Under the pieces are notes generated by a model. That model was not told where the DNA came from. It worked only from the letters and a program-made list of their open reading frames with translations, and did not search any database. 64,000 nt of DNA, taken from positions 1 to 64,000 of the forward strand of contig JAPOVR010000087.1 in the NCBI GenBank assembly GCA_026708005.1, given 5' to 3'. Positions 15,350 to 24,630 of the stretch are shown here, piece after piece (position 1 is the stretch's first letter; every line of letters starts with the position of its first letter). Made by a program: the position numbers and the translations under genes. The stretch comes from Actinomycetes bacterium (lineage in GTDB: Bacteria > Actinomycetota > Thermoleophilia > Gaiellales > Gaiellaceae).

Positions 15350-16602
15350 AGATCGAGGCGCCGCGCGGTACCCACGACGTCCTTCCCGCCGATCAGCTGC
15401 TGCGGCAGGCGGTGATTGGCGCAGGGGAGTCGACGGCTGCGCGCTTCGGCTATAGCCGCATCACGACGCCGACCTTCGAGGAGACGACGCTGTTCGAGCG
15501 CACCTCAGGCGAGGGCTCGGATGTCGTCAACAAGGAGATGTACACGTTCCTCGACCGGGGCGGCCGGTCGCTGACGCTGCGGCCCGAGGGGACGGCCTCG
15601 GTGGCGCGGGCGTACATCGAGCGTGGGATGCACCGGCTGCCGCAGCCTGTGAAGACCTTCTACCTAGGGCCGATGTTCCGCTACGCCGCGCCGCAGAAGG
15701 GCCGCTACCGCGAGTTCTGGCAGATCGGCCTGGAGGCTCTCGGCTCCGACGATCCGGCGCTCGATGCAGAGCTCATGCTCGCGTTCGTCGACATCCTGAC
15801 CTCTCTCGGCATCAGCGGCGTGCGGCTCCAGCTGAACTCGATCGGCGGCCGGGAGTGCCGGGGCGACTACCTCGAGCGGCTGCGGGCGTTTCTCGCCGAG
15901 CACGAGGAGAGCCTCGACGAGGACGCTCGACGGAAGGCCGCGCGAAGCCCACTGCGCGTGTTCGACACGAAGAACCCCGCCCTCGCAGAGGTCCTGCGCG
16001 ACGCGCCCAAGATCGGCGACGCGCTCTGTGCCGCGTGTGCGGCGCACTTCGAGAGCGTCCGGGCCCACCTCGACGCGGCCGGTGTGGCCTACGAGCTAGT
16101 CCCCGAGTTGGTGCGCGGGCTCGACTACTACACGCGCACCGTGTGGGAGTTCATCGACGACTCGCTGGATGCCGCACAGAGCACGCTCTGCGCAGGCGGC
16201 CGCTACGACCACCTCGTCGAAGGTATCGGCGGCCCGGCAGCGCCCGGCGTGGGCTGGGCGGCCGGGATCGAGCGGCTCGAGCTGTCGGCGTCCGCACTGG
16301 AGCTCCCGACCGGCATCGATGTCTTCTTGCTCCTCGCTGAGGATGTCGATCGACCCCGGGCTCTCGCGGAGCTCACGTCTCTTCGCCGCGCCGGCCTCCG
16401 CTGCGAGACCGACTACGCATCGCGATCCATGAAGGGCCAGTTGACCCACGCCAACCGGCTGGGGGCCGCCTGGCGGGTGCGCGTCGATGGGACGGGCGCC
16501 ACCATCGAGCGGCGGGGCCTAGCCGAGGTGTCCGAGGTTGGCGTGGCGATCGATCGGATCGCCGAGCGAGTTCTCGCGCACGTCGAGAGGACCCGCGGAT
16601 GA
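15346..16602 (+). CDS. hisS: Histidine--tRNA ligase
   Basis: Class II synthetase charging tRNA-His in the cytoplasm. It begins PRGTHDVLP, the HisRS N-terminal signature. Motif 2 is in PQKGRYREFWQIGLEALG, the His-binding loop in LVRGLDYYTRTVWEF, and motif 3 in GVGWAAGIERLEL. A C-terminal anticodon-binding domain follows (about residues 320-418). Length 418 aa is standard. The GTG start overlaps the preceding stop and its own stop overlaps the aspS ATG, giving a tightly coupled three-gene operon. Confidence 0.97.
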   Translation: MKIEAPRGTHDVLPADQLLRQAVIGAGESTAARFGYSRITTPTFEETTLFERTSGEGSDVVNKEMYTFLDRGGRSLTLRPEGTASVARAYIERGMHRLPQPVKTFYLGPMFRYAAPQKGRYREFWQIGLEALGSDDPALDAELMLAFVDILTSLGISGVRLQLNSIGGRECRGDYLERLRAFLAEHEESLDEDARRKAARSPLRVFDTKNPALAEVLRDAPKIGDALCAACAAHFESVRAHLDAAGVAYELVPELVRGLDYYTRTVWEFIDDSLDAAQSTLCAGGRYDHLVEGIGGPAAPGVGWAAGIERLELSASALELPTGIDVFLLLAEDVDRPRALAELTSLRRAGLRCETDYASRSMKGQLTHANRLGAAWRVRVDGTGATIERRGLAEVSEVGVAIDRIAERVLAHVERTRG

Positions 16603-18338
16603 GCTGGCGCACGTCGATGTGCGGCGAGATTCGAACCGAGCAGGTTGGCGAGCGGCTGACGCTCGCGGGCTGGGTGAACGCTCGCCGCGACCATGGGGGG
16701 CTCGTCTTCGTCGACCTGCGTGACATGAGCGGTATCTGCCAGCTCGTGATGAACCCCGAGCGAGACCGCACCTCAGCGGAGGCTGCGCACGGGGTGCGCA
16801 ACGAGTACGTGCTGCAGGCTGAGGGCGAGGTCGTGCGGCGCGACCCGGAGAACGTGAACCCCGCGCTGCCCACAGGCGAGGTCGAGCTGCAGGTCGACCG
16901 GCTCGAGGTGCTCTCCTCCTCGACGCCGCTACCGTTCCAGCTCGACGAGGAGAACGTCGACGAGACGCTGCGGCTCCGCTACCGCTGGCTCGACCTGCGC
17001 CGGCCGCGGATGCAGCGGAACCTTCGCCACCGGGCGCTTCTCGTGGCGACCATTCGGCGGGTGATGGAAGAGCATGGGTTCATGGATATCCAGACGCCTG
17101 TGCTCTTCAAGCCAACCCCCGAGGGCGCGCGCGACTTCGTGGTGCCGAGCCGGCTGCATCAAGGTCGCTTCTTCGCCCTGCCGCAGTCGCCTCAGATCCT
17201 GAAGCAGCTGCTCGTCATCTCAGGGTTCGAGCGCTACTACCAGATCGCGATCTGCTTTCGGGACGAGGACCTGCGGGCCGACCGTGTGCAGGAGATCACG
17301 CAGCTGGACGTCGAGATGGCGTTTCCCGACGAGGACGGCCTGTTCGCGCTTATGGAGCGGATGATCGCGTCGGTCTGGGAGGAGTGCATCGGTGTCGAGC
17401 TCGAGACGCCGTTTGCCCGGATGACGCACGTGAGCGCGCACGAGCGGTACGGGTCTGACAAGCCCGATCTCCGGTTCGGTCTCGAGATCGAGGACGCCAC
17501 CGAGGTCACGCGAGGCTCGGAGTTCAGGGTTTTCGCGAACGCGCCGTGCGTGCGGTACCTCACCGTCCCGCGGGCATACTCGCGCACGGACCTCGCCAGG
17601 CTCGAGGAGGTCGCGAAGGAGTGGGGCGCGAAGGGGCTCGCCTACCTCGTGTACGGCGACGGCGGCGAGGCTCGCTCGCCGATCGCGAAGTTCCTCTCGG
17701 CGAACGAGCTCCAGGCCTTCCGGGCCGCGCCGGGCTCGACGGTGCTGTTCGGTGCGGGCGAGGCGAGCGAGGTCGCGCGCGTCTTGGGGCAGCTGCGGCT
17801 TCACCTCGGCGCCGAGCTGCGCCTGATCGACGAGGACGCCTGGCAGTTCGTCTGGATCACGGAGTTTCCGCTGCTCCACTGGGACGAGGACGAGCGGCGC
17901 TGGCAGGCCGTCCACCACCCGTTCACCCGGCCGGCGCCGGGCTCGACGGAGCTGCTCGACTCCGACCCTGCGGCCGCGACCGCCCACGCGTACGACCTCA
18001 CAGTGAACGGCATCGAGATCGGCGGGGGCTCGTTCAGGATCCACGAGCCCGATCTGCAGGCGAAGGTCTTCGACGTGCTACAGATGACCGAGGAGGAGCA
18101 GCGCGCGAAGTTCGGCTTCCTCCTCGATGCGCTGGCCCTGGGAGCGCCGCCGCACGGCGGCATCGCGTTCGGGATCGAGCGGCTGCTGATGGCGCTCCTC
18201 CGAGAGCCCAACCTCAGAGACGTGATCGCCTTCCCGAAGAACCAGGCCGGGCTCGACCCGATGAGCGGCGCTCCGGCACGGATCGAGGACTCCCAGCTTC
18301 GCGAGCTCGGTCTGCGCTCGCCGGAGCCGACGTTCTAG
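16599..18338 (+). CDS. aspS: Aspartate--tRNA(Asp/Asn) ligase
   Basis: A bacterial-type AspRS of 579 aa with an N-terminal OB anticodon-binding domain (LTLAGWVNARRDHGGLVFVD), a class II catalytic core (QSPQILKQLLVISGFERYYQ; CFRDEDLRADR), an inserted GAD domain (about residues 280-410), and motif 3 HGGIAFGIERLLM near the C-terminus. Whether it is discriminating or also charges tRNA-Asn depends on gatCAB/asnS elsewhere in the genome. It starts at the ATG overlapping the hisS stop (ATGA). Confidence 0.97.
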   Translation: MSWRTSMCGEIRTEQVGERLTLAGWVNARRDHGGLVFVDLRDMSGICQLVMNPERDRTSAEAAHGVRNEYVLQAEGEVVRRDPENVNPALPTGEVELQVDRLEVLSSSTPLPFQLDEENVDETLRLRYRWLDLRRPRMQRNLRHRALLVATIRRVMEEHGFMDIQTPVLFKPTPEGARDFVVPSRLHQGRFFALPQSPQILKQLLVISGFERYYQIAICFRDEDLRADRVQEITQLDVEMAFPDEDGLFALMERMIASVWEECIGVELETPFARMTHVSAHERYGSDKPDLRFGLEIEDATEVTRGSEFRVFANAPCVRYLTVPRAYSRTDLARLEEVAKEWGAKGLAYLVYGDGGEARSPIAKFLSANELQAFRAAPGSTVLFGAGEASEVARVLGQLRLHLGAELRLIDEDAWQFVWITEFPLLHWDEDERRWQAVHHPFTRPAPGSTELLDSDPAAATAHAYDLTVNGIEIGGGSFRIHEPDLQAKVFDVLQMTEEEQRAKFGFLLDALALGAPPHGGIAFGIERLLMALLREPNLRDVIAFPKNQAGLDPMSGAPARIEDSQLRELGLRSPEPTF

Positions 18339-18467
18339 CTGTCGGCCCGGCGCGAAGCACGTCCTGACGATTCGGGCGCGCGTCGGCGGCCCGCTGAGCG
18401 CCTACGCCGGCTAATCCTCGCCGCCCCGCCGGCCAAGGGTTGAGCGCTCCTCGGTCGAGCCTTGCGC

Positions 18468-18473
18468 TACGGT
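18468..18473 (+). promoter_or_regulatory. -10 box (TACGGT) of mnmA
   Basis: TACGGT lies 6 nt before the GTG at 18480, supporting that start over the TTG at 18462. Confidence 0.45.
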
Positions 18474-18479
18474 GGCGTC

Positions 18480-19763
18480 GTGCAGGAGCTCACCGGCGAT
18501 GCATCCGAAGGAGAGGACTGGGCCTGGATTCGCCTCGGCGTCGAGGATCAGCTGATCCGACAGGCCACAGGCGGTGGACCCGGAGCCGCCGAGCTCTGCC
18601 GATCGCTGGAGGGCCTCTCGCTGTTGGAGGCGGCTGCGTGCGGCGGCGCGCCGCTCATGCTCGACGCGCTCCATGTCGCCCTCGGGCCCGCGGTCGCCGC
18701 TGACTCCTCGCCCGATCGCCTCGTCGTCGCGATGAGCGGTGGAGTCGACAGCGCGGTCGCGCTTCACCATGGGCGGGACGCCGGGCACGCGCCCATCGGG
18801 GTCACGCTGCGGCTCTGGGTCGATCCGGCTGCGCCCGACCATGATCGGGCCTGCTGCTCGCCGCGGGCCGCTCGCGCCGCCCGCGCGCTGTGCCACTCGC
18901 TCGCGATCCCACACGTTACGCTCGACCTTCGCGAGCGCTTCAGGAAGCGCATCGTCGCGCCGTTCATCGATGGATACGCGCGCGGGGAGACCCCGAACCC
19001 CTGCGTGCGATGCAACGGTCTGTTCCGCTTCGACGAGCTCGCCCAGTTCGCGTCCAGGCTCGGCGCCGCGCGGCTTGCAACCGGCCACTACGCGCGGATC
19101 GTCCGCCGCAACGGTCGTCTGCTGGTCGCCCGCGCCCACGATGTCGAGAGAGACCAGTCCTACATGCTGGCACGCCTGCCGCCGTGGGTGCTGTCGCTCC
19201 TCTGGTTTCCCCTCGGGGAGCAGACGAAGGGCGAGACCAGAGCCCAGGCACGGGCGCTGGGGCTCGAGGCAGCCGAGCGGCGCTCGAGCCAGGAGGCGTG
19301 CTTCCTCGGAGGCAGCGACTACCGCGACTTCCTCGCGCGGCATGGCCTCAAGCCCGCGGACGGGCCGGTGCTCGACGCGGACGGGCGAGAGCTGGGTCGC
19401 CACGGCGGCTTCTGGCGCTTCACGGCCGGGCAGCGCCGCGGGCTCGCGCTGGGAGGGACGCGCATGCCGCTGTACGTAGTCGAGACCGACGCCTCCACCA
19501 ACACGCTGACCGTCGGCCCTCGCACTGCGCTCGGGCGAACCCGCGTCCGCGTCGATCCCGGCGAGCTCTATGCGCCCGTCGAGCGAGCCGACGTCGCGCT
19601 GCGCTACGGCTCGCCAGCCGTCGCCTCACGTATCCTGCCTGAGGTTGGCGGCTTCTCGGTTGAGCTCGACGAGCCGGTGTTCGGGGTGGCGCGCGGACAG
19701 GTCGCGGTTGTGTACGAGGAGGATGCCGTGGTTGGAGCCGGCCTGATCAGCGACGCACGCTGA
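18480..19763 (+). CDS. mnmA: tRNA 2-thiouridylase MnmA with IscU-like N-terminal domain
   Basis: Adds sulfur to U34 of Glu/Gln/Lys tRNAs. The C-terminal 350 residues are complete MnmA: PP-loop AMSGGVDSAVAL (about residue 85), catalytic Cys in NPCVRCN, second catalytic Cys in SSQEACFLGG, and GHYARIV. The first ~75 residues are extra. They have an IscU/NifU scaffold-like pattern (DWAWIRLGVEDQLIRQATG, GPGAAELCRSLEGLSLLEA), but the three canonical cluster-binding Cys are not all in place. This suggests a fused, degenerate Fe-S/sulfur scaffold that may receive persulfide from a cysteine desulfurase encoded elsewhere. Total 427 aa versus about 360 for standalone MnmA. Confidence 0.9.
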   Translation: MQELTGDASEGEDWAWIRLGVEDQLIRQATGGGPGAAELCRSLEGLSLLEAAACGGAPLMLDALHVALGPAVAADSSPDRLVVAMSGGVDSAVALHHGRDAGHAPIGVTLRLWVDPAAPDHDRACCSPRAARAARALCHSLAIPHVTLDLRERFRKRIVAPFIDGYARGETPNPCVRCNGLFRFDELAQFASRLGAARLATGHYARIVRRNGRLLVARAHDVERDQSYMLARLPPWVLSLLWFPLGEQTKGETRAQARALGLEAAERRSSQEACFLGGSDYRDFLARHGLKPADGPVLDADGRELGRHGGFWRFTAGQRRGLALGGTRMPLYVVETDASTNTLTVGPRTALGRTRVRVDPGELYAPVERADVALRYGSPAVASRILPEVGGFSVELDEPVFGVARGQVAVVYEEDAVVGAGLISDAR

Positions 19764-19783
19764 GTGGAGGCGGCGAGCGCCAC

Positions 19784-19789
19784 TACTAT
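19784..19789 (+). promoter_or_regulatory. -10 box (TACTAT)
   Basis: TACTAT ends 7 nt before the ATG at 19797. Confidence 0.5.
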
Positions 19790-19796
19790 CTACACC

Positions 19797-20336
19797 ATGC
19801 CGCTGGCCAGTTTCGAGGCGATCGATGTGCTCTGGATCTGCCTCAGCGTCTTTCTCGTGCTCGTTGCGGTTGCCTTGGCGGTAATGCTCGTTCGGCTTGC
19901 CGAGGCCGCGAGGCGCCTCACATCGCTGCTGAGGGGACTCGAGGACGAGGCTCCACCGCTCATCAACAAGGTGGGCGGCACCGTCGACCGCGTGAACCTC
20001 CAGCTCGACAAGGCAGACGTCGCAACGACGAGCGCGGTGGACGCCGTCGTCGCGATCGACAAGGCCGTTCGAACGGTCACCGCCGGCCTCGCCTGGCCCG
20101 TGAAGAAGGTCTCCGCTCTCTGTACAGGTGCCAAGCACGGAGCGTCCTCGCTGAAGGTCGAAGCGGATATGGCGTGGGCCTACGAGGCCGGCAAGCAGGC
20201 AGCCGCCCGGCGGGAGCGGGATATCGAGGATGACCTGGCACAGCGGCCCGAGGTGCTAGACGAGCCGAGCCCGCCGAGATCGCCGCGGCCCTCGCCACCG
20301 ATCCCGCACTCCAAGCCGCCTGAGCCCACCGACTGA
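19797..20336 (+). CDS. DUF948-like membrane-anchored protein
   Basis: A 179-aa protein with one N-terminal transmembrane helix (about residues 9-32), then a long amphipathic helical stretch (EAARRLTSLLRGLEDEAPPL; VDRVNLQLDKADVATTSAVD) typical of DUF948 proteins, and a Pro-rich tail. Such proteins are coiled-coil-like envelope proteins of unknown role often found before alaS. The ATG at 19797 is chosen from the -10 box 7 nt upstream; an in-frame GTG at 19764 is the alternative. Confidence 0.75.
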   Translation: MPLASFEAIDVLWICLSVFLVLVAVALAVMLVRLAEAARRLTSLLRGLEDEAPPLINKVGGTVDRVNLQLDKADVATTSAVDAVVAIDKAVRTVTAGLAWPVKKVSALCTGAKHGASSLKVEADMAWAYEAGKQAAARRERDIEDDLAQRPEVLDEPSPPRSPRPSPPIPHSKPPEPTD

Positions 20337-20504
20337 TCAGCAGGCGATCCGAGCGCGCGGCCCGGCCGCTGCGCCCCCCCCGCCGGCCGCCGTGGATCCC
20401 TCGTCGCACGCCGATAGACCTCCGCGGCCCCATCCACGGCCGCGCGCGGCACCAACGCTGCCGCGGAGGGCCGATCGGCCATCGACCGGCCGGGCGGGCG
20501 GGCG

Positions 20505-20510
20505 TACAAT
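20505..20510 (+). promoter_or_regulatory. -10 box (TACAAT) of alaS
   Basis: TACAAT lies 6 nt before the ATG at 20517; no Shine-Dalgarno sequence. Confidence 0.6.
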
Positions 20511-20516
20511 CGAACG

Positions 20517-23087
20517 ATGCGCACGGCAGCCGAGCTCCGCGAGGGCTTCCTGTCCTTCTTCGAGGAGAAGGACCACCTCCGGCGACCCTCCGGCTCGCTT
20601 GTGCCAGCCACCTACGACCCGTCTGTCCTCCTCACGACGGCCGGTATGCAGCCGCTCAAGCCCTACTTCCTCGGGCTTGAGTCGCCGCCGGCTCCACGGC
20701 TCGTGACGGTCCAGAAGTGCTTCCGCACGACCGACATCGACTTTGTCGGCCTGACCGGGCGCCACCTCACGTTCTTCGAGATGCTCGGCAACTTCTCGCT
20801 CGGCGACTACTTCAAGGATGGCGCCGTCGACCTGGCGTGGGAGTTCGTGGCCGAGCGGCTGTCACTCCCACGCGAGCGGCTGTGGGCGACCGTCTTCGCC
20901 GGCGACTCGGAGCTACGCCTCGGCCAGGACGAGGTGGCCGTCGCCGCCTGGCAACGGGTGGGGATTCCCGGCGAGCGGATTCGCGGCCTGCCGCGGTCGG
21001 ACAACTTCTGGCAGGCCGGCCCGACGGGGCCGTGCGGCCCGTGCTCGGAGCTGTACTTCGACCGCGGAGCGGAGCACGGCTGCGCTCGTCCCGACTGCGC
21101 ACCCGGGTGCGACTGCGACCGCTACCTCGAGTTCTGGAACCTCGTCTTCATGGAGTTCAACCTCCACGATGATGGGACGCTCACCCCGCTCCCCGAGCAG
21201 AACATCGACACAGGCCTCGGGGTCGAGCGCGGCTCTGCGCTCATGCAGGACGTCGACTCGGTGTATGAGACCGACGGCTTTCGCTCGATCATCGACTGGG
21301 TGACAGAGGAGACCGGCACTCTCTGGGGGGAGTCCGAGAGCGCGACCAAGGCGCACCGCGTGCTCGCCGACCACGGGCGGGCGATGACGTTTCTTGTCGG
21401 CGACGGGGTCGTCCCTGCCAACGAGGGCCGCGGCTACGTCCTGCGACGCGTCATCCGCCGCGCGATCCAACACGGCTCGCGCCTCGGGCTCGAGCCACCG
21501 TTCGTCGCCGCGCTCTCCGACATCGTGATCGACCTGATGAGCCCGGTCTACGGTGACCTCGCCGCCAACCGCACCGAGATTCACGATGTGCTCGGCGCCG
21601 AGGAGGAGCGCTTCTCGCAGACGCTGAAGACCGGTCTGCGGCTGTTCGATGAGGTGCTTGAGCGCAGCTCGAACCGCATCGCGGGCGATGATGCCTTCCG
21701 GCTGCACGACACCTACGGCTTCCCGCTCGAGCTGACGCGCGAGCTGGCGGACGAGCGAGGCCTCGCCGTGGACGAGGACGGCTTCGAGCAGCTCATGGCG
21801 GAGCAGCGAGAGCGGTCGCGGGCCGGACGCGGGAGCGAGGTCGAGCAGGCGGCGCAGTTCGCACGGAGCGCGAGCTTCAACACCGAGTTCGTCGGGTACG
21901 AGAAGCTCGACGTCCTCACGCAGCTGGGCGCCTGCGAGGCCACTGGCAACGGCTGCTTTCTCGGCAAGCTGCGGGAGTCGCCGTTCTATCCGGAGGGAGG
22001 CGGCCAGGTCTCCGATGCAGGGTGGATCGAGCACGAGGAAGGCAGCCGCGCCGAGGTCGTTCAGGCCTACCGGCTCGGCGACGATCAGGCGCTGCTCCTG
22101 CGTGGAGACGGCTTCGCGGAGGGTGATCGGATACGTGCGGTCGTCAACTGGGGCAAGCGGTTTCCGACCGAGGCAAACCACACGGCGACCCATCTCCTGC
22201 ACGGCGCGCTCCGCGAGGTGCTCGGCGACCACGTGCGCCAGGCCGGCTCCTCGGTGCAGCCCGACAAGCTGCGCTTCGACTTCTCGCACGGCCAAGCGCT
22301 CACGCCGGCCGAGCGCGAGCGCGTCGAGTCGCTGGTTAACGAGCGGATCTTCGCGAACAGCCCGGTACGCGCCTACACCGTCTCCCTCGAGGAGGCAAAG
22401 CGCCTCGGCACCACGATGCTCTTCGGAGAGAAGTACGGCGAGCACGTTCGCGTGCTCGAGGTCGGCGGGGTCTCCCGTGAGCTCTGCGGTGGCACGCACG
22501 TCCGGTCGAGCGCGGAGATCGGCGCGTTCAAGATCCTCGCGGAAAGCTCGACCGGTGCGACGACCCGGCGAATCGAGGCGGTCACCTCGCGTGCAGCGGG
22601 CAGCTACCTCTTCGAGCAGGAGCGTGAGGTGCGACACCTCAGCCAGCTGCTCGAGGACGAGCGCAAGGCTCGTGCCAAGCTCGCACGCGAAGCGCAGCGG
22701 TCGGGCTCGCGCGCAGACGACCTGGCGGAAGAGCTGCTTGACGCAGCGCGCGAGGTGGACGGCATCACCGTTCTCATTGCCCAGACAGGGCGGATGGAGG
22801 CCGACGCGCTCCTCCAGCTGTCGGACACGCTCAAGCAGCGTCGCGAGCCGGCGACGGTCGTGCTGGGAGCCCCGTCAAACGGCCGTCTCAACCTCGTAGC
22901 GAACTTCTCCCAGAGCGCCGTCGACCGCGGCGCGAGTGCCGCGGACGCCATCAGGACCGCCTGCGCGATCGTGGGCGGCGGTGGCGGCGGGCGCCCAACG
23001 ATGGCCCGCGGAGCCGGCACTGACCTCGACCGCCTCGACGAGGCGCTCAAAGCCGTCGAACAGGCCGTGGTCGAAGCGCTCGGCTGA
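20517..23087 (+). CDS. alaS: Alanine--tRNA ligase
   Basis: Full-length 856-aa AlaRS. The catalytic domain shows TYDPSVLLTTAGMQPLKPYF and ADHGRAMTFLVGDGVVPANE. The editing domain has zinc-binding ANHTATHLLHGALR and later CGGTHVR. A C-terminal coiled-coil/C-Ala region (about residues 700-856) ends the protein. It charges tRNA-Ala and edits Ser/Gly mischarging. A gap of 180 nt separates it from the ruvX promoter. This alaS-ruvX-mltG-aro order is widespread in Gram-positive genomes. Confidence 0.97.
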   Translation: MRTAAELREGFLSFFEEKDHLRRPSGSLVPATYDPSVLLTTAGMQPLKPYFLGLESPPAPRLVTVQKCFRTTDIDFVGLTGRHLTFFEMLGNFSLGDYFKDGAVDLAWEFVAERLSLPRERLWATVFAGDSELRLGQDEVAVAAWQRVGIPGERIRGLPRSDNFWQAGPTGPCGPCSELYFDRGAEHGCARPDCAPGCDCDRYLEFWNLVFMEFNLHDDGTLTPLPEQNIDTGLGVERGSALMQDVDSVYETDGFRSIIDWVTEETGTLWGESESATKAHRVLADHGRAMTFLVGDGVVPANEGRGYVLRRVIRRAIQHGSRLGLEPPFVAALSDIVIDLMSPVYGDLAANRTEIHDVLGAEEERFSQTLKTGLRLFDEVLERSSNRIAGDDAFRLHDTYGFPLELTRELADERGLAVDEDGFEQLMAEQRERSRAGRGSEVEQAAQFARSASFNTEFVGYEKLDVLTQLGACEATGNGCFLGKLRESPFYPEGGGQVSDAGWIEHEEGSRAEVVQAYRLGDDQALLLRGDGFAEGDRIRAVVNWGKRFPTEANHTATHLLHGALREVLGDHVRQAGSSVQPDKLRFDFSHGQALTPAERERVESLVNERIFANSPVRAYTVSLEEAKRLGTTMLFGEKYGEHVRVLEVGGVSRELCGGTHVRSSAEIGAFKILAESSTGATTRRIEAVTSRAAGSYLFEQEREVRHLSQLLEDERKARAKLAREAQRSGSRADDLAEELLDAAREVDGITVLIAQTGRMEADALLQLSDTLKQRREPATVVLGAPSNGRLNLVANFSQSAVDRGASAADAIRTACAIVGGGGGGRPTMARGAGTDLDRLDEALKAVEQAVVEALG

Positions 23088-23255
23088 ACGGCCGCCGTCC
23101 CGGACGCAACCGCTCTCTCGCGCGCAGCGCTCGGGCAGCCCACGTTGCCACGGCATCGTCCACGCTCATTGGATCAAGACGGCCCTGCGCTGGTGGGTGG
23201 GATGAAGCGTCGCGGCCGGCTGGCCGATGGGCGCCGATGCGCCAAATCGCGCCGT

Positions 23256-23261
23256 TACAAT
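23256..23261 (+). promoter_or_regulatory. -10 box (TACAAT) upstream of ruvX mini-ORF
   Basis: TACAAT ends 6 nt before the ATG at 23268, which opens a 7-codon frame coupled to ruvX. Confidence 0.55.
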
Positions 23262-23267
23262 CGAGAG

Positions 23268-23291
23268 ATGGTGGGGATCGCCGGCGAGTGA
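23268..23291 (+). CDS. Leaderless 7-codon mini-ORF coupled to ruvX
   Basis: ATG GTG GGG ATC GCC GGC GAG TGA (MVGIAGE). Its TGA overlaps the ruvX GTG (GTGA at 23288-23291). The ATG sits 6 nt after the -10 box, so ribosomes should load here first and reinitiate at ruvX. Confidence 0.45.
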   Translation: MVGIAGE

Positions 23292-23686
23292 GGGTGCTTG
23301 CGATCGACTACGGGGAGGCACGAACCGGGCTTGCGATATCGGATCCGACCGGCACGCTCGCACGGCCGCTCGAGACCGTCGAGCAGGCGGCGACCGAGAC
23401 GGGCTTGGGGCGCATCCTCGAGGTCGCCACACGCGAGCAAGCGACCCGCATCGTCGTTGGCATGCCCTTGACGCTCAAGGGCGAGCGCGGTGCCCAAGCG
23501 CGCGCCACGGAGCAGTTCATCGCCGACCTCCAGGCTCGCACAGCCATTCCCATTGAGAGTTTCGATGAGCGCTTCACGACACGGGTTGCGCAACGCCACG
23601 CGGCGCCCGGCCAGCCGGACGATCCGGTGGCGGCAGCGCACCTGCTCACGGGCTTCTTGACATGGCTGAGCGGCCGCCGCGAGTAA
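23288..23686 (+). CDS. ruvX: Putative pre-16S rRNA nuclease / Holliday junction resolvase-like protein
   Basis: YqgF/RuvX family, RNase H fold, implicated in 5' processing of 16S rRNA. Hallmarks are VLAIDYGEARTGLAISD with the first catalytic Asp, IVVGMPLTLKGERG, and FDERFTTRVAQ with the second acidic pair. At 132 aa it is of normal size. The GTG at 23288 is favoured by the overlap with the upstream mini-ORF stop; GTG at 23294 is also possible. It overlaps mltG by 25 nt. Confidence 0.92.
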   Translation: MRVLAIDYGEARTGLAISDPTGTLARPLETVEQAATETGLGRILEVATREQATRIVVGMPLTLKGERGAQARATEQFIADLQARTAIPIESFDERFTTRVAQRHAAPGQPDDPVAAAHLLTGFLTWLSGRRE

Positions 23687-24630
23687 TCCTCCCGCCTGAT
23701 CGGGAGGATCCGGGCCGCCCGCCCCGGCGCCGAGGTGGCGGGATTGCCATGCCGGTCGCCGCCCTGGTCGGGCTTGCCATCGGCATCGCCGCGCTGATCG
23801 TCGTGGTGGCGGCCACGCGCGGCGGCAATTCGCAGCCGGCCGAGACAGTCGTTCCGGAGGTGCCCGAGCCCCAGCTCGAGCTGCTGCGGATCGTGTTCCC
23901 CGAGGGCTTTACGATCGAGGAGATGGCCGAACGGGTCACGGCTGTCAACGGGATCGCAAAGGAGCACCGTGGGATCACGCCGTCTCTGTCGGCCAGCGCG
24001 TACCGCCAGGTGGCGCAGAACACGAGCCTCATCCCGGAGGGTTTCCTGGCGACCTACGAGAATCCGCCGACCCTTGAGGGCTTCCTGTTCCCGGCCACCT
24101 ACCAGTTCACCGAAGAGACGACGACGCGCGAGCTGATCGAGCAGCAGATCGCGCAGTTCGAGCGAACCTGGGCACAGCTCGATCTCAGCTTCGCCGAGCG
24201 CCAGGCGCTCACGGCGTATGACGTCCTGATCATCGCGTCGATGATCGAGGAGGAGGTCAGAGAGCCCCGTGAGCGCGAGCTGGCTGCGGCGGTGATCTAC
24301 AACCGCCTCAACGCGGGAATGACGCTGGGGATCGACTCGACAGTGCGCTACGGGCTCGGCATCCCGGCGACGGAGTCCCTGCGCAGGTCCCAGCTGCAAA
24401 GCGACAACCCCTACAACACGCGCAAGCTCCTTGGCTTGCCACCGACCCCGATCTCAAACCCGGGCCTAGAGTCGATGCGCGCGGCTGCGCAGCCCGCAGA
24501 CAAGCCCTTCCTCTTCTACGCGCGGCGCAAGGACTGCCAGACGCACTTCTTCACGGAGAGCGAGGCGAAGTTCCTGGCCTTTCTCGACGGGCCGAACTCG
24601 TTCAGGCAAGGTCCAAACCGATGCGCGTAG
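23662..24630 (+). CDS. mltG: Endolytic transglycosylase MltG
   Basis: A membrane-anchored murein lytic transglycosylase that cleaves nascent glycan strands and sets their length. A basic N-terminal tail precedes one transmembrane helix (about residues 31-53). The periplasmic YceG domain includes EGFLFPATYQF, the catalytic Glu in IIASMIEEEV and the signature NPYNTRKLLGLPPTPISNPG. Length 322 aa. It overlaps both ruvX and aroE, so it is translated within the same operon. Confidence 0.93.
   Translation: MAERPPRVILPPDREDPGRPPRRRGGGIAMPVAALVGLAIGIAALIVVVAATRGGNSQPAETVVPEVPEPQLELLRIVFPEGFTIEEMAERVTAVNGIAKEHRGITPSLSASAYRQVAQNTSLIPEGFLATYENPPTLEGFLFPATYQFTEETTTRELIEQQIAQFERTWAQLDLSFAERQALTAYDVLIIASMIEEEVREPRERELAAAVIYNRLNAGMTLGIDSTVRYGLGIPATESLRRSQLQSDNPYNTRKLLGLPPTPISNPGLESMRAAAQPADKPFLFYARRKDCQTHFFTESEAKFLAFLDGPNSFRQGPNRCA

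Noticed and set aside
20913-22637. A 574-codon open frame antisense to alaS
   Set aside because: Lies entirely within the intact, motif-complete alaS and shows only the composition expected of a reverse-complement shadow.
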